NCBI RefSeq assembly: GCF_004337985.1
Contig: NW_021940919.1
Coordinates: 186,001-250,000, forward strand
Direction: 5' to 3'
DNA from: Pyricularia pennisetigena
Lineage: Eukaryota > Ascomycota > Sordariomycetes > Magnaporthales > Pyriculariaceae
DNA: 64,000 bases
Shown here: in pieces, positions 37,215 through 49,230 of the stretch
How positions within the stretch are numbered: position 1 is the stretch's first letter
How the letters are laid out: the number at the start of each line of letters is the position of its first letter
Program-made: the position numbers and the translations under genes
Notes under the pieces: generated by a model
What the model was told of the DNA's origin: nothing
Seen by the model: only the letters and a program-made list of their open reading frames with translations
The model's database searches: none

Positions 37215-39428
37215 GGTTTGGGGGATTTTGGGGGTTGGGGTTTAGGGAATGGGGGTGTTGGTGTGCCGAGAGGGGCTTCTCCTTTGTGATTTTGTATATA
37301 AAGTCAAGGGAAAAAACAAGCCAGAAGGAAGATGTGTGGTAAAGAAACTGCAGCTCTGCTCGTTTCTTCTACTTACTCTCTTTGGATATTATCTTGTTTT
37401 CCCTTGACTTGGAGGAGGAGCTCTGCCGGCCCACTCGGTTTCTGTTGCTGAGTATGTCAGGAACACTGCATTGCATGGATGAGCACTCTGGTGTGGCGGC
37501 ATGGTTGATTTTATACCATGGGTGAGCTGCAGCCATTATTCTCATAGACGTCATTGGTGAATTGAGAGCACTGCAAAGGTTGAATGGGGACAATCGGCAT
37601 TGTTCTGCGGCTTTTCTGTTTTTTTTTTCTTTGGGAAAACAAAGCATGCAGCTCTCTAGAGAGCATTGTTTGGTTTCTCGGGGGCTGGTCTTTGTTTTCT
37701 TTGCACTTGGGCCGTGTTCGGTAATGTGGCGCCCGAGGCGAGGCACACTGAAGAAAATCACGCTTTATGGCCTTGCACTTCATTCGCAATCAGGATCGAG
37801 ACCAGTGGGAAAATTTTCGAGTCAAGTACAGTCTCCTGGCCAAGAGGCTGGTGTTGGGTTCGTATGTCATTAAGACCAAGTCCCGGGGTGCACTGTTGCC
37901 ATTGACGTTTGTTTCAATATTCAATACTCGGCTGCCGGAGACAGTGAAAACAATGCAGATTGGGATCTAGTCTATGGAATAAAATGGCTGAAGCTATAAG
38001 TTTTTCCTTCTTGAAGATAACGCGCAAATTTAAGGTAATCATAAACGAATCCACAACGTTCGCCCTGTGCTTCATCTTGAAGCCTCTTGAAAGAGCATTT
38101 TCGACGTTACATCTGATGGTAGAGGAACGGAGTTCTCAAAAGGAGGGACGGGTATGCTCGCTGTCATAGGTAATTAAAGAAGCGGCCTTGTCCCGAATAG
38201 GCAAAGTTTATGCGGACAACGGTCCCCCCCGATCCCTTCGGCGGGAACTACTCGCCAGGAGATCCTCGGCTCCGCAGCCATTTTTACATTGACAATGTGC
38301 CCCGGGAGGGCCAGCGGGAGTTGACCCGTTTTGAAGGACACAGGCGTTAAACTGTTTGGGAGGAGGGAAGGCACATCTTTCACCGATAGGTTCATACTGC
38401 TTATTATGGATGAGCGAGGATATTCTTATATGGTCACTCAAGGTCTTGATACCATAATCTGGAGAATCTCATCCTTCGGCTTGAGACCGCCACTATTTGG
38501 GGGGGGGGGGGGAAACAGGGTGAAATCCATCACGGTGGATACATCATATATGTTGACAACAGGTATTTAGATGAATCCTTTCGGCATATAGTCCCGGAAG
38601 GATGGAAGCCCGGGCACATTACTGGGGGCAGTATAAGAGGTAAAGAAGGCAGTCATCAGTAATTAGTACGACCAAATGACCAAGAGGATTACTTGTACGT
38701 GTAGGGCATGAGTTGCGATTGGACAACTCAGGTAACACTCTATCTGTGCCCATCGCAGGAACTAGCGCAGCCGCCAACCTTTGGGGCTAAAAGATGTGTC
38801 AAACAAATTTCAGTTTGCCGACAGCGAGGATCCTCAACGCATTGTTTTATCGGTGCGTGTACCGGTAGAAAAGATCTAGCACTATGAAGCGTTTCGGAAG
38901 GGTAAAAACAAAAATACTCATGACACAGGCGCGCCGTGGTAAAGTAGGAGAAAAAAAAAGAAGTCTGGTTAGAATTCAGGATCGTCACACCATTGCTCTG
39001 AGACGACTCGAAGCGGCACGCCAGGCGCCTCGTAACTTTGGTGCTATTGAGCTCCCAAAACACACGCTAGGCCCTGCGCTGGATCAGCTTCATGTCTCTG
39101 CTATTCTGTCAAGGTTAGAGACCGGAGCGTTTTGCTCTACGGAATGTTGCGGTCCAATAGGATCTTTTGGTCGCCTGGCCGTCTGTGATGACGTTCCGGG
39201 GCAGTCATGTTTTGATGGATGCGGGCGCGAGCCCGTGATATGATGGACTCGACGTATGGATATCTAAAGCGCTCTTGGCCCTCCCAAGATTTTTTTTGAT
39301 GTTTGCCCCGTCTCGTGTGCCTGTTTTGTTTCTTTGCGTTATTTCGAGTTGTAACCTGACAGGATTGCGCTTTTTGCTGTTCGCATGCCCGGCCTGGCTT
39401 TTCGCAACAAAGTCATGCCTGCTCAGCC
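37215..39428. other. Divergent intergenic region
   Basis: About 2.2 kb upstream of both the Cys-rich gene and the Pth11-like gene. Contains a 12-13 nt G run near 38501. No protein-coding gene or RNA gene recognised. Confidence 0.55.
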
Positions 39429-40936
39429 ATGACGGTTTCAACCGCACCTCAGAGCACCAGCACGGCGCTGGCATTTGTCATCTCCAATGTCGCCATTGCA
39501 TTGTTGGCGATGGGGGTCGTCGGGCTTCGTTTCTTGGCACGGTTTCGGTTCTCTGGGCTGGGCTGCTGTGATATGCTTGTGTTTCTTGGCTCCGTAGGTG
39601 TTTCCTCCTCACTCTTGGAAGGTATTATAACAGGTCAGATCAGAGCTGGATCGATACTAATGCTTTTTCTTTTGTGGAAGCTCTGCGCATTGGTGCTGGT
39701 CAGCATGCAAATCTCGGGTACGTTGTGAACTTCTCTTGCATACCGAAGAGGAGACGTTCCCTGTACTAATAAAACACCCCAATGACAGCGTATTGCGTGG
39801 GAGAAGAGCACGCCGTCAAATCAAGACAGGCACATGCAATGGAGGAGCAACGGTCTGTGGGTAAGCGACAGACAAGCAGCTCTATGGTCTTGAAAAAAAA
39901 AGTTCCATCTGGAAAGGCTGACAGAACGACATTGTGCCCAGCTATGAGATATATAGCAAAACTGTTACTGGTGAGTGTGCCTGAAACTATCTAGCCCAGC
40001 TGTTAGCCAACTTGTTCCCCACCGGCTGCTGACCAAGGTAAAAATCCTCAAAACGCAGCATACCTTTGTTTTCAACATCTTTTACATAATTGGTCTGGGT
40101 GCCACCAGGGTGAGCGTGCTTCTGTTTCTTCTTGGTACCGTTTCATCGCGGCCGCTGAAGCTCGCTTGCCATGTGGCAATCACCATGACGGCCGTCTGGA
40201 CGGTCGCCTTTGGGATTGCCCACGTGTTTGTTTGTACCCCGATTGCTTCACAGTGGGACCCGGGCCTGGATGGGAAGTGTGCCAGCCGGATTGGCATTTA
40301 CAATGCCCTGATATACACAAATATTGTACTCGACTTGGGTATCATGTTGCTACCATCGTATGTTGCCCTGCATTGCTGAGTTTTCACTGACGTGAAAGCT
40401 GGGATCTGCTCTGACACTTGTTTACTGGGGACCAGGTATGAGATCTGGCATCTCGACTTCAGCCGCACGGAGAAGGCTGGCCTTGCAGCAACATTTATTC
40501 TTGGATTCGGGTGAGTTTTCATTGCGTCATCAACGCGACATCCCCTCACACGCTCAAAATACTGACCAGGTCTCATGCATCTAGCGCCGTGGTCGCCAAC
40601 TGCGCCAGGCTGACCAGCGAGGGCGTCGCCGACGTGTCTGGGGACTTTGTCGGCACCGTGGACGACAAGTTCTACTTCCTGGCAGCGCTCGAGGCGGTGC
40701 TTGGAGTCGCGGCGGTGAGCATCCCCGCGCTGCGACCGCTCTACTGCCAACACGGGGGCCAGGGCTCGTGGCTGCGTCTGTGTTGGTTGATCCGAGGCGG
40801 GTGCAGTGAAGGGAACAATGAGGGTGCAGGGGGGGCTGAGCTGGGCCGGGTACGCGGGCGGAACACGGATGGGGTCGAGAAGGGGATCACGGTCGAGACA
40901 GAATTTATCCTCTCGTCATACCGCACCTCAAATTGA
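39429..40936 (+). CDS. Pth11-like/fungal rhodopsin-domain integral membrane protein
   Basis: Exon 1 (39429-39717) starts with ATG and encodes two hydrophobic helices. Further exons are 39789-39860, a segment ending at 40357 whose start (39861-40050) I could not fix, 40436-40510 and 40585-40936. Later helices include IFYIIGLGATRVSVLLFLLG, ITMTAVWTVAFGIAHVFVC and the region ending GIMLLP. The CTP...W.....GKC pattern after the fourth helix and the IWHLDFSRTEKAGLAATF segment before the sixth are typical of the fungal rhodopsin-domain family that includes Pth11. The final helix ends IPALRPL, followed by a cytosolic tail. The expected topology is seven helices in the plasma membrane. The role is unknown; some relatives sense surface or host cues. 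There is no CFEM domain. Exon 2 is polar and only phase supports it. Confidence 0.75.
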
Positions 40937-42946
40937 ACCTATTTATAATTTGATCGCAATGCTACTGAGGGTTCACGATGCTTTGCCCTGATGCAAATGC
41001 GTGACTTGGAAAAGGGGGAAGGGGTTTGGCGAGTCGAGGGAGAAGACTTGTTTCCATAGCGGGTTGGTTTACTTGGATGGTGGAAGGGGGAGGGGAAAAA
41101 AAAGAAAGCGGTATTGATTGTTCCGATCAGGGTCCTGTAGGAAAGGAGAAAACAACAACATTGTAATAATTTTATTGGTGTTACTGTCGATTTTCGGACC
41201 GGCGAATTGTTTGATGGTGCATCAAGAGGTGGAAAATAAAGCCATGCAATAGTTGGAGCATGAGTTAGGGGCTTTTGAGACATTGAGGAAATCGATTTGC
41301 ATGCCAGCCCGATAAAATTTAGGTGATTTGAATAGGAGATCATCCCCACTGTATTCAAATCTGCGAGAGTATCCAGCCACCTCCAGCATGCTGCTGCCTG
41401 GTTAACGAATTGACAGCACAAAGCAGCCTGTTCGTCTGTCTGCCGGGGCAGTAAAATTGCGAGCACAGTGTGCCCTTTTTTCTGGAAAATCGAAAATCGA
41501 CCCACCAAAAAGCACAAGGCTCGATCGCCATGGCTTGACGTGAGTTCTCCACATTTGCTTTCCCACGACGCTTGCATTGTTCCACTGGAAGTACAGTGGA
41601 ATTTCATTTCATGCAACCAACTTCCCCTTTGCGTTCCTGACTACTCGCAGACGAGGACTTGCACCTAGGCAATTCTGCATCGGGGGCGACAGGCAGTCGA
41701 AAATCAGAGCAAGTGGCTAAAATACCCAGGCACATTAATTAGGTGTTGTGTTGTAACCTACAGACAGACGCTGTCTCTAGTCATCACGGCATAGAAATTG
41801 GTTTGTTTGGCGGCTGGAATTACGGTTGCCTCTCTCTACCTACCTACAAGTCAACACGGATGAAAACGCCTCTTTGTGTCATTCTACCCTAATATACATG
41901 CAATTCTAGTGTCGATCACAACAACAAAAAAACCAACCTCAGTGGCGCAACACAACCTGAGAAAAGTGACACAGAGTCTTTGCAAAGTCTGTCGACTGGC
42001 TAGACGATAATCGGCGTTTGATACTTGAAAATATTGATTCTTAACAACATCCAGCACTATATACAAGCAAGCTATCACTTTCACGTGCACATTGTTTCAA
42101 AAGGTCGACTTTCAATCGACAATCGACGCACAGGCCGTTGGCAGTCGGCGAGTTGTTGTTTTTGTCGGGAAGACTACTTGCTTTTCGGCAAACATGTTGT
42201 TCATGCTCAACTCAGGGGAAGACCAGCAAGACAGAGAGAGAGAAGCAGAGAAACGAGCGAGTGGGAGTTCAAAGTCAGACAAAACCAAAAGCACATGGTT
42301 CTTGGAGGGTTTTACAGAATCGCAAATCATCTATTTGTTTCCCCAGCACTCACGAGAAGGGACAGATCTCGTTAGATGCACCCATCGCAAATCAACAATG
42401 AGACCTGGTTGATTGCCCGAGACCATATCTGATATTTCAAGCATTATTGATGGAAACTAGCTCTACTAGACCGCCTCCCCCGCGATATCTACCCTGTTTG
42501 GTGAGAAACACGGCCAAATTTGTTATCAAGCCAAGCAAGGCTTTATTCAAACATTGAGATTGGCATTTCCCCTTGGCCCTTGACGACGCCGAGCTTTACG
42601 CCATCCGGTAAACATGTTGCTTCCTGACCTCCACCATATACGATGAGGTGGAATCATTGGGCGGCATCACGACCAAGGCTTCTGTTCGACTCCAGAGGGC
42701 TTGCGCGCTTGCTTTTGGTCCTTCCAGAACTTATATATCTCTTGGCCTCGGGGTCTCTTCCAAATCTCCTCGTCTCGATCTCAAATCAGCCTCATCTTCT
42801 CTGCCGATTCCAGCCTAAAGGTTTAACAAGTCTCATCCTCTTGTACAACCCTTGCGAGCGCTTGCTTGCGTCCTCTCCTTGCTTATCAGCATACACTCTT
42901 TTTCTCACCCCTCAGCTTAACCGCTTGACCCTCGCTCTCTACCAAG
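40937..42946. other. Intergenic region, no gene seen
   Basis: About 2 kb between two plus-strand genes. Scattered short frames show no domain or consistent splicing. The last 200 bases before 42947 are CT-rich, as in fungal promoters. Confidence 0.55.
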
Positions 42947-45087
42947 ATGCGTACCAACACTGTCTTCCTCATCTTTGCGGCGGCTGCTGCTTCCGTGGCT
43001 GCCCAACGCGGTCGCCAGGGCGAGAGCGAGACCGGCGTCCGCTCTGAGGGCAGGCCTGAGGGTCAGCCGGAGGCAAAGCCGGAGGCCCCGCAGGAGGAGT
43101 CCGAGGAGGACTCCCTCCTCACCAGCCTGGTATGCTCACTCTTCTTTTCATTTTGTTTTCCCTGGATCCCCGATTTGTCTGGATTCGAACACCTAAAAAT
43201 GCTGACAAAAATTCTCAGCTGAAACCGGGTCTTCGCGACCAGGTGTCCCGTGATCACTACTGCTCGGGCAACTCCAGGAGCGGTCGCAACAGCAGGATGC
43301 GCAACGCCCTGTGCAAGCCTGAGGTCAAGGAGGCGCCCAAGACAGAAGAGGCCGAGGAGCCTCGGAGGCAGCCTGAGCAGCGGCAGGCTCGGAACAAGGC
43401 TCCACAGAAGCAGAAGAAGTCCCAGGTCGAGCAACCCGAGGACGACGGCGCCGACCCTATGACTGGGCGTCCGCGGGACCCTAAGGATAAGGACGGAAAG
43501 CCAAAACAGCAGCAGGAGAAGAAGAAGCCCCAGGTTGAGCAGCCCAAAAAGAAGCACCAAATATCCCAGCCCGATGGTGACAACCTCGACCAATGGCAGC
43601 CTGAGGTTAAGGACGGAAAGCCAAAACAGCAGCAGGAGAAGAAGCCCCAGGTCGAGCAACCCGAGGACGACGGCCTTGACCCTAAGACTGGGGATCTTAC
43701 TAAGGGTGTTGAAGGAAAGTCAATCAAGAATCGGCCGCAGGCTCAGAGCAAACCTTCACAGAAGGAGAAGAAGCCCCAGGTCGAGGAGTCTCAGGAGCCC
43801 AGATTCAGGGTGAAGTCGTCGATGAACAAGGACACCTCCGGGGAAGCACCCGAGCACTTCATCATCATAAAGAGGGACCACTCGCTTCCGGCTCCGTCCA
43901 GCACTTGCACCTCGACTCTTGCCACTGTCGTCAAGCCAACGAGCACCAATGCGCCGATCGCTAGCTCCTCGAGCTGCACCTCGACTCTTGCCACTGTCGT
44001 GAAGCCAACGAGCACCAATGCGCCGATCGCTAGCTCCTCAAGCTGCACCACCACCACCACCGCCCGACAGACCATCTCGCTGCTGCCCGTCCCCTCGTCG
44101 ACCTCATGCACTACCACGCTCGCCACCAGCAAGGTTCCCGAGACTTCCAAGGCTCCTAGCTCTCCCGTCTATCAGTCGACCGTCCCTGCTACCACCAAGG
44201 CCCCCGTCACGTCCGCGGCCTCGTCGACTTCGATCCCCGCCCCGGTTGCTGAGACCTCGATCCAGCCTGTGCCGACCAGCACTGTCCGCGCCACTCGCTA
44301 CCTCACCCTCACCGGCAAGTCCTCCACCGCAGCCGCGCCCACCACCCCCACCACATATGCTCATGCATCATCCTCCGCTGCGATGCCCACCACCACCCAC
44401 GCTCTTGCATCCTCTTCCGCTGCGGTGCCCACAATTCACGCTCCTACGTCTTCCTCCGTGGAGGCCGTCTACGAGACGTCCAGCGCACAGCCCCACACCA
44501 CCGCCGCCCCCGAGAGCGTGACCGTCTCCACCATGTACGCCACCCAGCGGTACACCGTCTCCTCGTGCGCCGCGGGCCAGAAGCAGTGCTCCAGCCACGC
44601 CCAGACCTTCATCACCACCCAGGTCGTGCCCATCTACACCACCATCTGCCCCACCGGCGGCGTCATCACCATCAAGCCCACGCACAACGCCTACCCGTCG
44701 GTCCAGCCCACCAGCAGCTCGGCCGCCTCGGTCAAGCCCGTCACCACGGCCGTCGCCCACTACAGCACCGCGCGCAACCAGACGAGCGCCGCGCCCACCA
44801 CCGCCGTCCCCACCATCAGCAGCTACAAGGCCGTGCCGCACTACAACTCGACCCTCGCCTCGTCCGTCAAGCCCACCGACAAGAAGGACACCAAGGCCCC
44901 CGCGCCCACCTACACCCCCATCGTCAAGGTCAACGGTACCTCCTCGGCCATATACCCCACTGGACCTACCGCCGGCGCCACCACCGGCGTCTCGCCCAGC
45001 AAGAGCCCCATGCCCACCATGGGCTCCGGTGCCGACCGTGCCGTCGTTGGCCTGGCCGCTCTGGCCGTGCCCTTGCTGTTCTTGTAA
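42947..45087 (+). CDS. GPI-anchored Ser/Thr-rich cell-wall protein
   Basis: Exons 42947-43129 and 43219-45087 encode 683 aa. Residues 1-20 (MRTNTVFLIFAAAAASVAAQ) are a clear signal peptide. A Glu/Lys/Gln/Pro-rich domain follows, with recurring KPKQQQEKK and PQVEQPEDDG modules. Then comes a long Ser/Thr/Pro/Ala region expected to be heavily O-glycosylated. It contains two tandem 23-aa repeats (CTSTLATVVKPTSTNAPIA...). Near the end is a conserved Cys-containing segment (YTVSSCAAGQKQCSS ... TTICPTGG) seen in fungal GPI proteins. The last 20 residues form a hydrophobic tail (VVGLAALAVPLLFL) after a small-residue omega-site region, the signal for GPI attachment. It is likely covalently linked to wall glucan or held at the plasma membrane. 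I cannot assign it to a named gene. Confidence 0.85.
43906..44043 (+). repeat. Two tandem 69-bp coding repeats
   Basis: Two adjacent 69-bp copies (43906-43974 and 43975-44043) differ at only a few positions and encode identical 23-aa units. A diverged partial third copy begins at 44044. Such in-frame repeats in wall proteins change copy number by slippage or unequal crossing-over. Confidence 0.85.
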
Positions 45088-46942
45088 AGGGGGTTGGGGG
45101 AGTGGTGTCTTGAAGTTAACTAGGTACTCCTGTTTTTCTCTTCTCTTCTTCTTCCTGATGCTTGATGGGGCATAGAGCTTTCTCTCCTTTTGATGGGTTT
45201 GTACTTGTTACCTTTTGTACAACAGAGACTGCTGATTTAAACGACAAATTAATGGGGGGGACAATGGCCTTGCAAAGACTTTTCCTTTGCCCCTGTTTCT
45301 CATCCAAACCCACCTCTTTACACAGCTAAATGGTATCCAGAGCGAACCAGTTCCGTACCATTTCTCTTTTGTCACGTCATGTTCTTTTTTATAAAATTTC
45401 TACCGGAAACCTCTTTTCCCCTCCCCCTCCTCCTCAACTCTTCCGGCGCTGACGTTGTGGCAAAACCGCACCACCCAGCTTTTATTTACTATAATTCCTT
45501 GTCCAATCCATGTCAAACTTTAGAAGCTGGCTTTAGAAACGTTAGAAACAAAAGACGCAAAAGAAATTTCAACCTAAACAATCATATTTTAGACCAAATC
45601 TGCAAACATATCAAAAAACTGGCTTTTGTTTCTCCCCAACTGCTTCCCAGCTAGACCAAGAGCAGAGTCGAACAAAAACAAAAGTAAATCTGCCCAAAAG
45701 CTTTGCCAGAAAAAAACTCAACAAATATTAGCCCCCGTTCTGCTCCCTGCGGGATCTTTGCGCCACTGCCACCCGCCGCTCGCCTTTTGTCTTTTTGCCT
45801 TTATTTTTTTTTTCTCCCTCTCCCACCACCTCTCCTCACCACCCACCTCATAGCAAGGCGCGTACAAAGGTCGGCGATCATGTTCCACTCTTTGTGTGCA
45901 ACCGCATAACCTGACCCCGTCCAACAAGAGGCTGTTTTATTTATTGTTGCCGTTTTATCAAAAAAAAAATCAATTGGATAACGACCGAGAATCATCTTGT
46001 GTAGCGATACACATGCGCCCCCTCTCCCCCATTCATGCCCGTTTCAAGTACCTGTGGCGGGACGATTTGGGGGTTGGATTTCTGGTGGCTGGAGGGTGAC
46101 GGTCTTGTCCAGGATGTAAAAAAGTAACAAATTATCACCAAAAAAGAAAGAAAAGAAAGAAATCTTGATCCAAGTCAGTTCTCTTGACTCCAGGAAAAAA
46201 AGGTATGGAAATATATACATAAGAAAAAAAAGAAGGCCTGCCCCCATGAAAACTCTGGTTTATGCAGCACCATGCCAACCGAGCATTTCAAGGAAACATC
46301 ATGGCAACTACTTTGGATCGCTCTGACTTTTGTCTCCAAAACACCGGAATCAAGCCAAAAAAAGTCATCCTGTTTCTTACGTATAGATTTCTTTGACAGG
46401 TGCCTAGGGATATTTGCAGAACATTTCTGGTAAAAGATTGCGGCGTTCGTGAAATAGAGCAAAATACAGCCTGAAGATGCCTCTTGCATACTCAGAATAC
46501 TCAGCCCGTTCACTGGCTCGTCAGCTTTAGGGATACCTTGCTGCTTCCCCTGCAGTAGTCTTTTTTGGCTTTGATAAAAACGAGAGATATCTGAAACTAG
46601 CCACCGATCTCTCTCTATTGTGAATTCTACTATTCTTGTGGAGCAGATGACTTTGTTCAAGTCAGGAAATAAGCGAATGGTTGTTGCCAAACAATTCTAT
46701 TAATCTAAAACTGAGGAACCGCTTCAAAAATCGAGCATGGCTGCATAGCTAGCAGCCTTTAGCTCCCCTGACACTCGTTGCTTTTCAGAGCAGATGTCTA
46801 CCAAGGCAGGCAGGTATAGTCAGCCGGTCTGAGAAATTCCCCAATCATATGTACCAGCCAAACTCATTCCCTTTTAGTATACATATGTACAGCACCTTCA
46901 GAATAAATACAGGGTGAAAAAAGATGAACAGACTCCGATGCA
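45088..46942. other. Convergent intergenic region
   Basis: About 1.85 kb between the 3' ends of the GPI protein and the MFS gene. One minus-strand frame (46175-46690) is open but has no ATG start or recognisable motif. No other gene seen. Confidence 0.55.
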
Positions 46943-49230
46943 TCATTTGGGCAAAATTGCAAGGGGTAAAGTTGGCATCCGTCCCAGCTCGATACTATCG
47001 AGCCGTCCATCCGACTCCGACCCATTGCCTTCCCGGGATCGATCCTGACTTCCCCTTATGCCTCGATAGTCATCAATGCCAACAGCAGTAGTCATCTGCT
47101 TAGGAAGACGAGCCCGCGGCCTTGGTGATGTGGACGGTAGCGATGGGAGGTTGACGGGCGGCGGGTTCGTCTGATACGTGCACAGTGCCATGGCAAAAGC
47201 GCCTGACGAGACGATAGCCAGCACGAGCATGATATCCGTGAACGAGGCAGTATAAATTTGACGCACTTCCTCGCGCGCTGGGCCTTGTAGTAGCAGCGCG
47301 TTTGACGGTGCGCGGTGCAGCATGTCTACCTGCTGAGGAGTAAGGAGGCCTCCACTTCGCTGGTCGACGAGCAGGCTGTTGTTTCGTGCGTGACGATTGA
47401 ATATGATGGTCCACATGCCAAGTCCAATTGCTGAGCCCAGCACGCGGGCCTGTGCAATAGCGCCGTTGGCAACTGCCATGTCAGCACCCCTTCCGATTAC
47501 ATTGGCTATCACTGTCGTTGACGAGAGACAGAAGCCGAAACCTAGGCCGAGAACAACCTTGAAACCGTACACAGCGTTTATGGCCTGCGACTCCTCCATG
47601 TTTTCGACAGCCGTCATGAGACTGCAGCCAGCGGTCATAAGACTGGTACCAATGGTGAGGCTTAAAGTGGTTCGATTCTTGGGCCTGGTGAATGGCACCG
47701 ATGCAAAGGTCCCAACGGCCACAGCCGCGAGCAGGGGCAGCAGATCGACACCAGCCATTAACACATCTCGGCCGTCGACAACCTGGGACCGCTCGGGAAG
47801 AACCACAACGCTGGTCATGAAAACGAAGCCGAGCAGGAACGTGGCGCTGAAATCCCAAGTCAGTTACGAAGCCCATATGTTGCAGTGGGAGGAATTGATG
47901 ACCTACAACAGACAAGCCAGGTATGCTCGGTGACTTGCGAGTGAGAGTGGGAAAATAGGCTCAACCTTGTCATCTTTCAGGCCCACGAATGATTCCCAGC
48001 ACCAAAAGGCGACCCAACAGATGGAAGATACAACAAGCATGGTAACAATGGTGGGGGATGACCAGGGAAGCTTCATGGATCCGCCTTCTTGAATAGAATA
48101 GACGATCATCATACTTGCTGAAAGAAGCAGCAAAGCTCCAACAAAGTCCATCTGTCGCAGTTTGTCGGTGACTGATGTTCTTGGTTGGTTACGCTTTCTG
48201 GGGTAGACCACAAAGAGGCCTCCAGCGACTGCACCAGAAATGGGTACGCTTTGATGTCATGTTAGACTTTGTGGGAAGCAGAACGAAGCAGGAAATTACT
48301 AAAGTTATAGGACTTACTTCATGAGATGCAAGACTCTCCAGCTGCTGAGATGTGGAATGACTCCCCCAAGAATGGGTCCTAGTACATAGGACACGGAGAG
48401 CATACAGGCAATGCTGGCACCCATGAGATGCCACTTGTTTGCTGGAACAACTTCATGAATGCAAATGAAGGGAAGACTGTACAGACCGGCACCGCCAATT
48501 CCTTGAAACGCCCGCATGATAATTCTGTCGTATGGTTTATGTTAAAACATAGCTTCAGTGGAGGCAAATAGGTGAATATTCAAAAAAATGACGTACAACT
48601 GAGTCATAGTCTGGGAGATGCCACAGCCAAGTGAGAAGACTGCAAAGATTAGCCAGGAAATCTCGAGCATGGCTAGGCGTCCAAATATGTCGCTGAGTTT
48701 GGCAAAGATTATGGAAAAGCCTGGCGGGTGAGGAGGTTAGCATTCATAGACGCCGGTAGCACAATGAATCAGTGGGAAACTAAGATGGAACCGATCCATG
48801 AAAATTCACTCACCCATATAGGTAAGAAGATAGGCCAGCATGATCCAGGAAACGTCCTCGACATTTCCCAGATCCTTGCTGGTTTCCAATAGAGATGTCG
48901 ATACAATGGTAGTATCAAGAAGGGAGAACAGTAGACATGCGAGCAGTCTTGATGAATAGCCAGTCAGCCAAGGTCATATATTACACGTCTGAGAAGAAGC
49001 TCAGAAAGGTAGAGAAAGAGGTCATACAGAATAACAACAATTACAGTGCGTGCTCGACCCATCTTCTCCAGCTCTGGCTCGGCGGCCTGTTCGATGTCGC
49101 GACTTGGATGAAAGTCATCAGCAAGTCGAATGACATCTTCCATCGAATCGTTCATGTGCCTCGATGATCGCGCAGTGAGCTGTCGTGCCATAGAGCGACG
49201 CCTGTTGGGCGACTGCATCATGGTAGCCAT
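46943..49230 (-). CDS. MFS multidrug-type efflux transporter (DHA2-like, 14 TM)
   Basis: Six minus-strand exons (49230-49028, 48947-48814, 48720-48597, 48524-48318, 48248-47907, 47846-46943) join in phase to 637 aa. A hydrophilic N-terminus of about 65 aa leads into helix 1 (VIVVILLLACLLFSLLDTT). Motif A of the family reads KLSDIFGR, and motif C reads SYVLGPILGGVI in helix 5. NVPISGAVAGGLFV follows, as in 14-helix drug:H+ antiporters. The C-terminal tail is long and acidic. Such proteins export toxins, drugs or the cell's own metabolites across the plasma membrane using the proton gradient. The gene is transcribed away from the PKS at 53.3 kb, so self-export of the polyketide is a plausible but unproven role. 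Confidence 0.9.

Noticed and set aside
36594..37289. 231-codon plus-strand frame opposite the Cys-rich gene
   Set aside because: Arg/Gly-rich antisense shadow of a GC-rich coding region; no ATG context or motif.
43175..43200. B-box-like GGATTCGAAC
   Set aside because: Lies inside the GPI-protein intron and does not fold as a tRNA.
46175..46690. 171-codon open frame on the minus strand
   Set aside because: Begins at TTG rather than ATG, ends in a homopolymer-derived Phe run, no domain; lies in a convergent 3' spacer.
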